Assembly (NCBI RefSeq): GCF_036373705.1
Contig: NC_089857.1
Span: 34,124,284-34,188,283, forward strand
From: Amia ocellicauda
Lineage: Eukaryota; Chordata; Actinopteri; Amiiformes; Amiidae
Direction of reading: 5' to 3'
Length of the DNA: 64,000 nucleotides
The translations under genes and the position numbers were made by a program. Every line of letters begins with the position of its first letter. Position 1 is the first letter of the stretch. Shown piece after piece: positions 26,060 through 37,300 of this stretch. The notes beneath the pieces are model-generated. The model was not told the DNA's origin. It did no database searches and was given only the letters and a program-made list of their open reading frames with translations.

Positions 26060-26900
26060 TCAGCTGGTGCTCTTGCAGTTTGGATATTATTTTGTAGCTG
26101 GCGTCTAATTTGTATAATTCCCACCTGTACTTTAATGCAAGTAACTTCCTTTTGCTCTTCCAATAATAATTCAGTAGGATTCTGAACTCAGAACTCAGAG
26201 GATTCTGATGGCCAATCCAATACTTTGATTCATGTCCTCTTTAGAAATTCTGGTGCAGAATTGACTGTGTGCTTCTGATCATTGTTATACTGAAACATGA
26301 ATATGAGTCAACAGTCACTCAGTCTCCTCGTAGCCTGCCTTGATACTTTGGTGCATTTTAGTTTTCTTCAGTCTTCAGTCCCAAAAAGTCCATATCATGA
26401 TCAGAAATCAGTTTGACAATTGGTCGGGTGACCATTTAATTCTAGGTCTCTCTTTTCCTCCCCATATGACCTTTAGTTACAAAGTTGAAATCATGTGCAT
26501 TTTACCCTTATGAAAAATAAGTAAAGTAAAGTACAGATTAGGTGAATTTCTGTATATTGTAGTATACTTACAGTGTACTTAATTGTACTATTTTTTCATA
26601 AGGGTACACTCCACTTTCTGCAGAATATTAACTTGTCTGTGTGCATTTTGGCATACTTTGAGAATACTTACTGAGAATAGTGTCTTTTTCTGAGACTTGA
26701 AACGATTGGTTCTTGGTTCTCAGTGATAAGGTATCAAGTAAGCTTCTTATTGACCCATCTCATCTGAAGGATCTACTGCCATTCCACACAGAGAGTCAGC
26801 CACTTCCTTGTTGATAATGTGTTGTAGTCAATGCCTCTGAAGATATCTACCAAACATTGTATGAGCAACAATGCTGGAAAAGGTAAGGTCTAAGCTGACA
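26060..26900 (-). mobile_element. Degraded Tc1-like element carrying a nested MITE
   Basis: Read on the minus strand, 26040-26340 matches the layout of a Tc1 transposase C-terminal half. GGCCAATCCAATACTTTGA corresponds to the SPDLNP region and TCATTGTTATACTGAAAC to the HDNDP region. Many substitutions and indels break it. A short hairpin element (26503-26606) interrupts the region. Neither end is clear. Confidence 0.5.
26503..26606. mobile_element. Short MITE with inverted ends
   Basis: Starts TACCCTTATGAAAAATA and ends with the near-perfect reverse complement TATTTTTTCATAAGGGTA. The total is about 104 bases, too small for any gene. It sits inside the Tc1 fossil, so it is probably the younger insertion. 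Confidence 0.5.
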
Positions 26901-28199
26901 CCCAAATAAATGTTTTCAGTAATATGCAGGTTGCCCCATTTTGATCATGAATAACCATTGCAGGAGGCTGATAAAGTTCTCCTATGTGAAGCCACAGTTC
27001 AGCATGGCCATGTGCGAAACCCAATATGAACCCTGATACATATATCTAAAATGGATGGTAATATGGTAACACGATTAACGCCAGTCTAACCTTGCTTTAG
27101 ATGTGTTGAACTTTTGGATTTCTCATACCATGTCCTGACAGCAAGTGACGCATTTGAAATGATCAGTACTGCATAAATAATGGATGTTTTTTCTGTTTGT
27201 TTGAATAGCGATCTTCAACATCTGAGTACCAGCTGTGATATTCAGTTGTATATCTTTGGGGTCTTCTTCTCTGGAGTATTTCAGTGTTTTTCCATCATTT
27301 GTCCTCACTTAGATATGACATAATTCATTGACATTTCATCCCACAACATGTCGTATACCATTGTATACACAAATACTGTAACTTCAAAGCGGTCTTGGTC
27401 TTAAAGCATTTCAGTGCTAGTTGTTGAACTTTACTTTCAACATTGATATCAGGAAATTATTTACATACTGAATTAAAACAATGTAGGAAACGTAGTGGGG
27501 ACATATTTTTTTTGTACTTAACTGTTATCTATCTCTGTTGACATGCTTACAAACTGAACAGAAAAAGCAACTCCCATCGTTATCTTGAATTGTTTTACTG
27601 TAAACCTTGCAGATTAATTCTGAACAGCTTTTGCAGTATCCAGATATAAGTAATGCCACAATATTGTGGGTTATCAATTTGATTATCCACTACTGTGTTG
27701 ACTGTGGATCAAAACATCTACATCCATTACATCCATTGCATGATTTGAATATGTATTTATTTTAAGCTGATACCAATATGCATACTTTCTGGATAATTAA
27801 CTTAATTTCCATTTTTCCAATCATACATTTTAACTTATACCTGCAGGTAATTGCATATAGAAACTCCACAGCTGGCACGATACTAATCAGTTCCCTTATG
27901 GTTTTGCACTTTCTGATAACCTCTATATTCATCTAAGCACTGTGTATGGAAAGTCTGGAAAGTCTGGAAAGACTCAGCACAAACACAGGTGTTTAATTAG
28001 GAGACACCAGAAATCTTCTCGTCTTCTCATGCTTTTGTTTGCTTTCAGTCTTTTCAAACAATAACATATAACAGGTGCATTAATGATGCACTTAAGGAAA
28101 AATGCTGCTCAGTTGAATACAGAAAAATAATTAAATGTAAACAGGGAGACTTGTAAGATATTTCCTCAATGGTCATGAATCACGAAGATGTCTGATAGA
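26901..28199. other. Gene-free stretch upstream of aldh1a1
   Basis: No supported exon. Sequence up to about 27770 may belong to the same decayed Tc1-like element, but the similarity is too weak to fix an end. A GGAAAGTCT triplet repeat lies near 27949-27970. Confidence 0.35.
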
Positions 28200-28362
28200 A
28201 GGGTGCAAAGTTCTGGTGAGTCTGGTGTTGTCCAATCAGCTATGCCTATGCAAATACACCTTTGCGGCTGGTCCACTTACCCTTAGTTACAGCCATGTGC
28301 AGCTCTAGCTGAACTTAGTCTAACTCGTTCAGCTTCACCTGTTTTCAGGAAATAAACACAAC
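28200..28362 (+). promoter_or_regulatory. Putative aldh1a1 proximal promoter with CCAAT box and octamer
   Basis: A CCAAT box (CCAATCA, 28232-28238) and a perfect octamer ATGCAAAT (28248-28255) lie 108-131 bases before the aldh1a1 start codon. No TATA box is seen at a fitting distance. The ALDH1A1 promoter of mammals is known to depend on a CCAAT box, so the motifs fit in kind and position. The role is inferred. Confidence 0.5.
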
Positions 28363-31300
28363 ATGACCACTGCCCCTGTAGACGGTCGGAACCATGACCT
28401 CAACCCCTCTACAGCTCCTCAGGACTCAGGGCTTCCTATTCCAATCAGTGATCTGGAAATCAAGTACAATAAGGTCAGTATCAAACATTGAGAAGATAGT
28501 GTGGGTCAGATGTCTATTTGTATTGAAAATAAAACCAGAACACAAATGTTTTTTTCCTCTAAATTGGTCTAAAATACAGTTTTTTCTTTGAAGACAGAGG
28601 ACGATATGATATAAAAGTGCTTGGAAAGTCATGACCATCACTCCTGACTTATTAGCAGATTTGACAGGGGTAACTGGAGTACTTATTCAGTGCTTTATGA
28701 CTTTGTATAAATCACAGCCAAGTATTTATGGCTTTGTATAAATCACAGGTGCAATCTGCTTCTGCCATGAATGTATTTAGTTTTCATTTATTAGTTGTTC
28801 TTTATTTTGTTTACTTACATATTATATTTTAACAGCAGTAAAGTTAGACATTAATAGAAAAGACCACTGTTATATGTATATATATTTTTCCAATACCTAA
28901 TGTAAAGGTATTTTCAAAATACCTAGTGTATTTTACAATTGAAAATCAAAAACTCAGAGAACAATCAAAATAAAGCTTAATTTGGAGAAAGATAAACATC
29001 ACCTGAGCTGGTAAAATGGAGGGAAGTAGACACCACGTTACATCAATGCTCCTGTTTAGTTCAACAAAATAAACTATATTGTATAAATTAGATATAGTAT
29101 GATATATATATATGTACATTTTAATATTAAGATTTACAATTGTTTAGGTATTCATGTTCTTTGTTAACAATTATAAATTATATATATATAAAGAATATTG
29201 AGGTTCCAAGTAGGAGAGTTATGTCTTGTATAATTTCCTTAATTTAGTTCTTATGTCATATTTCAAAACCTTCAGTATTCTCATCATCAAATGTTTTTTC
29301 CATTACATGTTCCTTGGACTGTTTGACTAGTACTAATAGTAATAGAAGCAGTAGTAGTTTCTGGTGAAGTTGTTGTTAGGGAGTTTTTTGGACTTATGAA
29401 ACCTTGGACCTTCTGGACCTTAGCAAGTCCTAGCAGTTCTAGTCCAAGCAGTCTGTTAACTATGGGCTGGAAGGCTATCAATATAGTTGCTGCTAATTGG
29501 CAATGCAACATAGGTAGTTGCACTAGTTTTATTAGTAATTATATCCTTAAACATACATTATATCCTAAAACCATTATCATAATTTAGAAAGTTATTCAAA
29601 GCCGTACTGGTAATATATACATTTATCAGAGATAAACAACTATTATGCACTTCCTATATTGTCTGCGCTATATACAGAGTTAGCCTGAAACAATCTGTGA
29701 ATTTGAATAGGAAAGTTCAATTAGGTTAAATATCCTGCTGTGACATTTAAGTTGATCTTATCTTTTATGCATTTAGTGAAAGTAATTGTGACTTCCGGAC
29801 AATATGATTATATGCAAGATATTACAAGCAATTAACAAGCAGTTCTTGTGGGCATAATTTCAATATTTGAAAGACGAAAGCAGAGAACCGAGAACTCTTT
29901 CTGAGGCCACAGTAGCTATACAGCAATAAATTAGCTAGCGGAAGTCATTTTTATTAGATTCAAGTTTCTGAGCAAAAAGCATTCTAAAGGTCAGAAATCC
30001 CTCTCAAATCAATACTCCCTTGCCAAAAACTGGGCTTTAAGGTGAGAAGTAGGAATGATCATTTCAGAAAAAGCAATATCATTATTTTACTTGTAAATCA
30101 CATTGTTTAAACTATTTAAGTTTTAATGCAATAAACAAACAAACAAACAAACTAAAAACAGTATACATCCAAATTAAGAACTGTACAAAACATATATACA
30201 TAAGAACATACTTGATCTAGGGGTGAAAAATTACCTACCTATGGTGCACCATAGCAAAGCTTTGACATGCCCGTACATTTTGAATCGAGAGGTTCCACAG
30301 AAGACCCCTTCAACATGGGCAACATGGGCAATTGACAATTTCTATCCCGCACAATATTTGTATTGTACAAATGGTACAAGCAATATTGATGCATGTATAA
30401 TGCATTTGCTTTAATTGAATAAATAAATAAGAAAATGACATGTTTTTGCCTTTCCATTCATCTTGATTTTGTGGATTTCTTCACAATACAGTACTGTGAG
30501 TGAATAATCAAGCTACTAGGATCAGAGACACATGCTAATCATACTGTATCAGTGAAGGGGGCTGGCATTTGGTGCCAGAATTCAAACACCAATCTCTCAC
30601 AGCCCAGCAATGCTAAAAGCTACGTAAAAAGGCTCCCAAGTGGCGTGGTAGTCAAAGTCTCCACCTGGAGATCTTGCCAAATAATTTCAAGCATTATGAG
30701 TAAGCAGGCCTTGGCTAGGAGTTCCCAAATGGGGGAACCTGCACCTGCAGGTTCTGGTGTTAGCTCTTCTGTCTACGTCAAATCCTCCGATGGATGTGTT
30801 AGATAGGCATTTGGCATCCTGGGCTTGAAGTGCAAAAAATAGCGGATGTCTTTGGGTCTCATCTCATCTGAAGAAGATGGTTGAAGTGATGAGCTGAGTT
30901 CAATAATCAGCAAATCCTAATTGGGCTAAAAAAGGTGACATAATTGGATAATATAAAATAAAATATATAAAAGGCATAAAAGCAGATGTAAATTAATGGA
31001 AGTGAGGATGGTAAAAAAAAACATGAAGAAATAAGCACTCCAGCAAATCTGAAATCTGAAGTAATTTTGTGAAGCATTGATTCTTATTTTCACAAATTGT
31101 GTTCCTTATATTTTTATTTTGTTTTTATTTTACAGATATTTATTAATAACGACTGGCATGAGTCAGCCTGTGGCCGAAAAATCCCTGTGTACAACCCTGC
31201 CACTGGAGAGCAAATCTGTGAGGTGGAGGAAGGAGATAAAGTAAGGGCCAAGCGCACATTGAACAAATACTTCTAATTATAATCCTATTGCAATAGGATT

Positions 31301-34300
31301 TTAATCCTTTAAGCAGAAATGAAGCAGTATGTCGGCAACATAATGCAACAGGAGATTAATTTTGTATTTTAAGGAAAAAATAATCTCTGGTGTAGATCTG
31401 TAGGAACCCTCTACAATATTGAATAGCCAGAACATAACATAAGGTGTACACCTGGTAGCATTCATACTTAAGCGTCCTTTACCAATTGAATCCAAGTAAT
31501 ACAAGAGATCAAGGCTTTATGTGATCATTTCTATAAATCCTTCAATAATGATAAGTTACAGTGAAGGAAAAAAGTATTTGATCCCCTGCTGATTTTGTAT
31601 GTTTGTCCACTGACAAAGAAATGATCAGTCTATAATTTTAATGGTAGGTGTATTTTAACAGTGAGAGACAGAATAACAACAAAAAAATCCAGAGAAACGC
31701 ATTTCAAAAAAGTTATACATTGATTTGCATGTTAATGAGGGAAATAAGTATTTGACCCCTTCGACTTAGTACTTGGTGGCAAAACCATTGTTGGCAATCA
31801 CAGAGGTCAGACGTTTCTTGTAGTTGGCCACCAGGTTTGCACACATCTCAGGAGGGATTTTGTCCCACTCCTCTTTGCAGATCCTCTCCAAGTCATTAAG
31901 GTTACAAGGCTGACGTTTGGCAACTCGAACCTTCAGCTCCCTCCACAGATTTTCTATGGGATTAAGGTCTGGAGACTGGCTAGGCCACTCCAGGACCTTA
32001 ATGTGCTTCTTCTTGAGCCACTCCTTTGTTGCCTTGGCTGTGTGTTTTGGGTCATTGTCATGCTGGAATACCCATCCACAACCCATTTTCAATGCCCTGG
32101 CTGAGGGAAGGAGGTTCTCACCAAAGATTTGACGGTACATGGCCCCGTCCATCGTCCCTTTGATGCGGTGCAGTTGTCCTGTCCCCTTAGCAGAATAACA
32201 CCCCCAAAGCATAATGTTTCCACCTCCATGTTTGACGGTGGGGATGGTGTTCTTGGGGTCATTCCTCCTCCTCCAAACACGGCGAGTTGAGTTGATGCCA
32301 AAGAGCTCGAATTTGGTCTCATCTGACCACAACACTTTCACCCAGTTCTCCTCTGAATCATTCAGATGTTCGTTGGCAAACTTCAGATGGGCCTGTACAT
32401 GTGCTTTCTTAAGCAGGGGGACCTTGCGGGTGCTGCAGAATTTCAGTCCTTCACTGCGTAGTGTGTTACCAATTGTTTTCTTGGTGACTATGGTCCCAGC
32501 TGCCTTGAGATCATTAACAAGATCCTCCCGTGTAGTTCTGGGCTGATTCCTCACCGTTCTCATGATCATTGAAACTCCACGAGGTGAGATCTTGCATGGA
32601 GCCCCAGACTGAGGGAGACTGACAGTTATTTTGTGTTTCTTCCATTTGCGAATAATCACACCAACTGTTGTCACCTTCTCACCAAGCTGCTTGGCGATGG
32701 TCTTGTAGCCCATTCCAGCCTTGTGTAGGTCTACAATCTTGTCCCTGACATCCTTGGACAGCTCTTTGGTCTTGGCCATGGTGGGGAGTTTGGAATCTGA
32801 TTGATTGATTGCTTCTGTGGACAGGTGTCTTTTATACAGGTAACGAGCTGAGATTAGGAGCACTCCCTTTAAGAGAGTGCTCCTAATCTCAGCTCGTTAC
32901 CTGTATAAAAGACACCTGGGAGCCAGAATCTTGCTGATTGATAGGGGATCAAATACTTATTTCCCTCATTAACATGCAAATCAATTTATAACTTTTTTGA
33001 AATGTGTTTTTCTGGATTTTTTTTTTTGTTATTCTGTCTCTCACTGTTAAAATACACCTACCATTAAAATTATAGACTGATCATTTCTTTGTCAGTGGGC
33101 AAACGTACAAAATCAGCAGGGGATCAAATACTTTTTTCCCTCACTGTATATGTTTGAGCTGAAATGCAAAATATCTCCAATTGGTTCAAGGTGATACATG
33201 ACGGTTTAATTTCTAATAACTATACTTTATAAAAAGCACATTCAGTTGATATAGTTGTTGTTATCACAAGCAGCTTAGTGAATGATTATTTGTGGTAAGA
33301 TAAGACTATGACCTGGATACTCACAGACATGGGAGATTTAAAATGAATTACCAACAAGTTAGCTTGAGGAGAAGTTTAATCAATCAAAGTCAAATAACTG
33401 CATTACCTTAATCAGACCCGCATTAACTCAGGGGTCTGTTACGCAGGTGTTCATTCTTGTATTTCAGCTATCCCCTGACATGTATGATTTTGCTTCACAC
33501 AGGTTACTGTGGATCAAAGAGTTGATTAGATACAATTGTAGTGACTTCTGGTTTGTCTATATTTTAGTTTTTCATTTTTGCCGGCACAAGAATCTTTCTG
33601 AGTCTAACAGTTTACTCATTGCTGCTTCTGTATGAAAGAACTTACAATATACCGCTAAGTTAATTTTCTTTGGCACAGACATATGGCCCCTAAGGTCATT
33701 TTAATTAGGATAATAAGATTAATTTTAGATGAATCATTTAGAAACACTTATTTAAACTGAATAGTGTTATCACTATTTTGCAAGGTGTTGTGCTTGATAA
33801 AGTATGTTTCTAATTAGGGAAACATCTGCTTCTTTGTGTCTAGAATAACTTCCAGATTATTACATGACTGTACAATAATGATTGTGTATGCCTTTTCAGA
33901 AAATAAAAATAAAACTGACTCTTCATTCTTACCTCTGAACACATTGTATTTTACTTTACGCTTCAAAGTATGAAAAATAAAATATATTCTACAGCTAAAG
34001 GCTAAAAAAGTGTGTGTGTATTTGTAAGTATGTGTATCTACACACACATGTATAGCAAAAAAATCCTATTGCAGAGCTAAATGGCTGTAATGTATTGATA
34101 TTGATATTAAATTCATAAAAGACTTTTGAAAAGTTAGCAAATTGTCTGATGAGGACTGTCTAGTCAAAACATTTTTTGCAGTGTCTTTAAATAATAAAAA
34201 GTAAGTTGAGTGTTTATCTGAGTATGTGGGTTTCTAAACTTCTTGTATTTTGTCACACATTATACTTGATATTTATAATATAGAGTGATATATATATAAG

Positions 34301-37300
34301 AAACATAAAATACATATGAAAATGTACAACCGAGAGGAGGACATTCGACCCATCTTGCTCGTTTGCTGTCCATTAATAACTAAGTGATCCAATGATCACG
34401 TCCAGTCTATTTTTGAATGTTCCCAAATTGTCGGCTTCAACCACATGGGAGGTTTATATATTGATATAAGCCAAAAAACATAATATAAGGAAACCTTAAC
34501 ATATGCAGTATTAAACAAACAAACATACACCCTAAATCACTGAAGCAAAGACCATTAAGAAAGGTATCACATACATTATTACACTGAATTTCATGGTGTT
34601 TCTTTTTAGACTGTTCAGGAACATGTGATGATAATGGAAGTGGCTCTGTGCGGATGTACTATAACCCTTTCATTTGTATACATTCTTCTTATCCCAGATA
34701 CAGCTCAACAATTATTTGAGCACGTAGACTTGTGTAAACTGTTTGGCTGTGCCTTGTTTACAGGAAGATGTTGACAATGCTGTGAAAGCTGCTAAAGAGG
34801 CATTTCAGCTGGGATCACCGTGGAGGTGTATGGATGCTTCAGAACGAGGGCGGCTGTTAAACAAACTGGCTGACTTAGTTGAACGAGACCGTCTAATATT
34901 GGCTGTAAGAAATACTTTATTATAGCCATTATAAACACATGTATACCATACTTCAAGTAAGGACAATCTTGACTTAGACCAAATCAAAAATTTGGTCAAA
35001 CCAGCAGATCACAAATTTCAAACTTGTACCCAACTTGATAATTTGATTATCAGAAACATGATTAGGGACAATATTGTAATTTGCAGTTTGTGGGTAGGTC
35101 AAAGTTTTGATTTGGTCTAGGCCTTAGTTCTTAAAATTCCCACCACATTTTTTGTTTTGTATTTTAGACAGAAATGCATTGATGGGTTATGCAAAATGGT
35201 ACCTCAAAAGAGGGATATGAAGGCATTCCTTAAAAGAAATTCAAATACTCATTTGTACTAGGGTATCAACTGTTGTTAAAAAATCATTTAAAATAAGTTT
35301 GCAGATTAATGCTGATTCATTGTTGCTGATTGTGTCTTAATTTGTCAATAGACTATGGAAGCCATTGACTCTGGAAAAGTTTTCCTGATCTCTTACTTTG
35401 TCGATTTGATGGCTGCAATTAAAACATTGCGCTATTATGGAGGGTGGGCTGACAAAATCCAAGGCCGTACAATTCCTGTTGGTGAGTACAGTCAGTATTC
35501 AGAAAATATGTTGAGATCAATTCAGTAATTCATTCCACAAGTAGACTTTAAATACAAATATAAAACATTATGCATCCATAAACGTATGCCCTGAGGTAAT
35601 GTTTGTCATGTGTTGTGCCTCTTCTTCTTCTAGATGGAGAGTATTTCACATTTACTAGACATGAACCAGTTGGAGTCTGTGGTCAAATCATACCAGTAAG
35701 TAACAGTAAGTTAAAGTGAAGATTACAATATTTATTTGTTGGAATTAAGAAAGGGGTCTATTCAAAACCAATTTAAACATTGGCAAGATATAATACTATG
35801 TAGAAATGAGAGAAAACACATATTGTAGGCTGAAAGTTACACATATACATATTTTCTAATGTTAATAACAAGCTGAGTAACAACTCAAAACTATATTGTA
35901 TAAGCTAATGGATGAAGTTACAGATGATGTATTGCATTTTCCCTATTAAAACCACTTTACCAAAGTAGGAAGGCAAAATGAATCAACTATAGATCAATTA
36001 TGGTCCCCTTTACTGAGCTACAGAGATTAGGGGGAGAACTGTGTTGTGAAGCATCCACGCAGCTCTGCCGTAACATTATTAGTTTTTATTTCTTAGCAGA
36101 CGCCCTTATCCAGGGCAACTTACAAAATATATGCGCAATACAAAGTGCAAAAGTACAGTGCAGTTCAAGGCATAAAACATTACAAATTCGAATTTACATA
36201 AAACAGTGCAATTCAAAGCATAATACATTTTACAAATTCCAGTTCACACAAGTGTATACAATAAATGGTGTCTTACATCCTGGATTATAAAAGCTGATGA
36301 GTGCAGACAAGATGTTAGGTCACAGTCAAGGGCCATAGGAAAGGAAGCATAGGGGAAATCAAAATAACAATACGAGTACGAGTATGAGTACTAGTAATGC
36401 AAGGCAAGTAGTATGATAAAACATTGTATAAGTGCTATCTTACTGGAGAGTAAATGGCTAAATTACAAGTACTGTCTGAAAAGGTGTGTTTTGAGTAAAC
36501 GCCGGAAGGAGATCAAGGACTGTTTTGACTTCAGTGGGAAGGTCATTCCACCACTTAGGGGCCAGGGATGAGAAGGAGCGTCTCTGGAGGAAGGGGAGTG
36601 GAGAGGAGGCAGAGTTAGTCTTTTGGCACTGGAAGACCACAGTGGTCTGGAGGGGATATATGGGGAGACGAGGGTCTGAAAGTAACTTGGTGCAGTGTGG
36701 TCGAGACAGCGGTAGGTGAGGGTCAATTACTTGAACTGAATGAGTGCCGGTATCGGGAGCCAATGGAAGGAGCAGAGCAGTGGAGTAGCGTGTACGAATC
36801 GTGGCAGAGAGATTATCAGACGAGCCGCAGATTTCTGGATGAGCTGGAGCGGGCGGGTAGTAGTTGCAGGCAGGCCGGCCAGGAGGGAGTTGCAGTAGTC
36901 CAGGCAGGAGAGGACCAGTGACTGGACGAGCAGCTGAGTCGAGTAGTTGGTGAGGAAGGGTCGGATTTGGTGTATGTTGCTCAGGAAGAATCGTCAGGTG
37001 CATGTCAGCATGGTGATGTGCTGAGTGTAGGAGAACGCAGGATCGAGGGTGACTCCTAGGTTCTTAGCGGAAGAAGAGGGAGAGTGTCATAGATTCCAAG
37101 GGGATTGAGATGGAGAGGTCAGCAGAAGGTGAGGAAGAGGGGGAAAGGGGAGATCAGATTTGGAGAGGCTGAGCTTGAGGTGGTGCGAGTGCATCCAGGT
37201 GGTGATAGCAGACAAACAGGAAGAGATGCAAGAGGGGATGAGAGGGTCAGAAGAGGGAAAAGACAGGAAGATCTGGGCATCATCTGCGTAGAAGTGGTAG

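Larger units (their letters stand above)
31559..33146 (-). mobile_element. Complete Tc1-like transposon, family A copy 1
   Basis: A 1588-base element in aldh1a1 intron 2, flanked by TA on both sides (31557-31558 and 33147-33148). Long inverted ends of roughly 200 bases start CAGTGA(A/G)GG. A second related motif (AAGTATTTGA(C/T)CCC) lies at the inner edge of each end, giving an IR/DR layout like that of Sleeping Beauty-type elements. It is inserted antisense to aldh1a1. Both ends and the transposase frame look complete, which suggests recent insertion. Confidence 0.92.

Noticed and set aside
30552-30806. Possible tRNA-derived SINE or tRNA gene
   Set aside because: Only a head-like segment resembles a SINE; no convincing B box, cloverleaf or tail was found, so it is mentioned only in the intron 1 entry.
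32214-32546. Plus-strand open frames over the Tc1 family A transposase (also at 46790-47197)
   Set aside because: These are shadows of the transposase; the same shadow appears in both copies because the copies are nearly identical.
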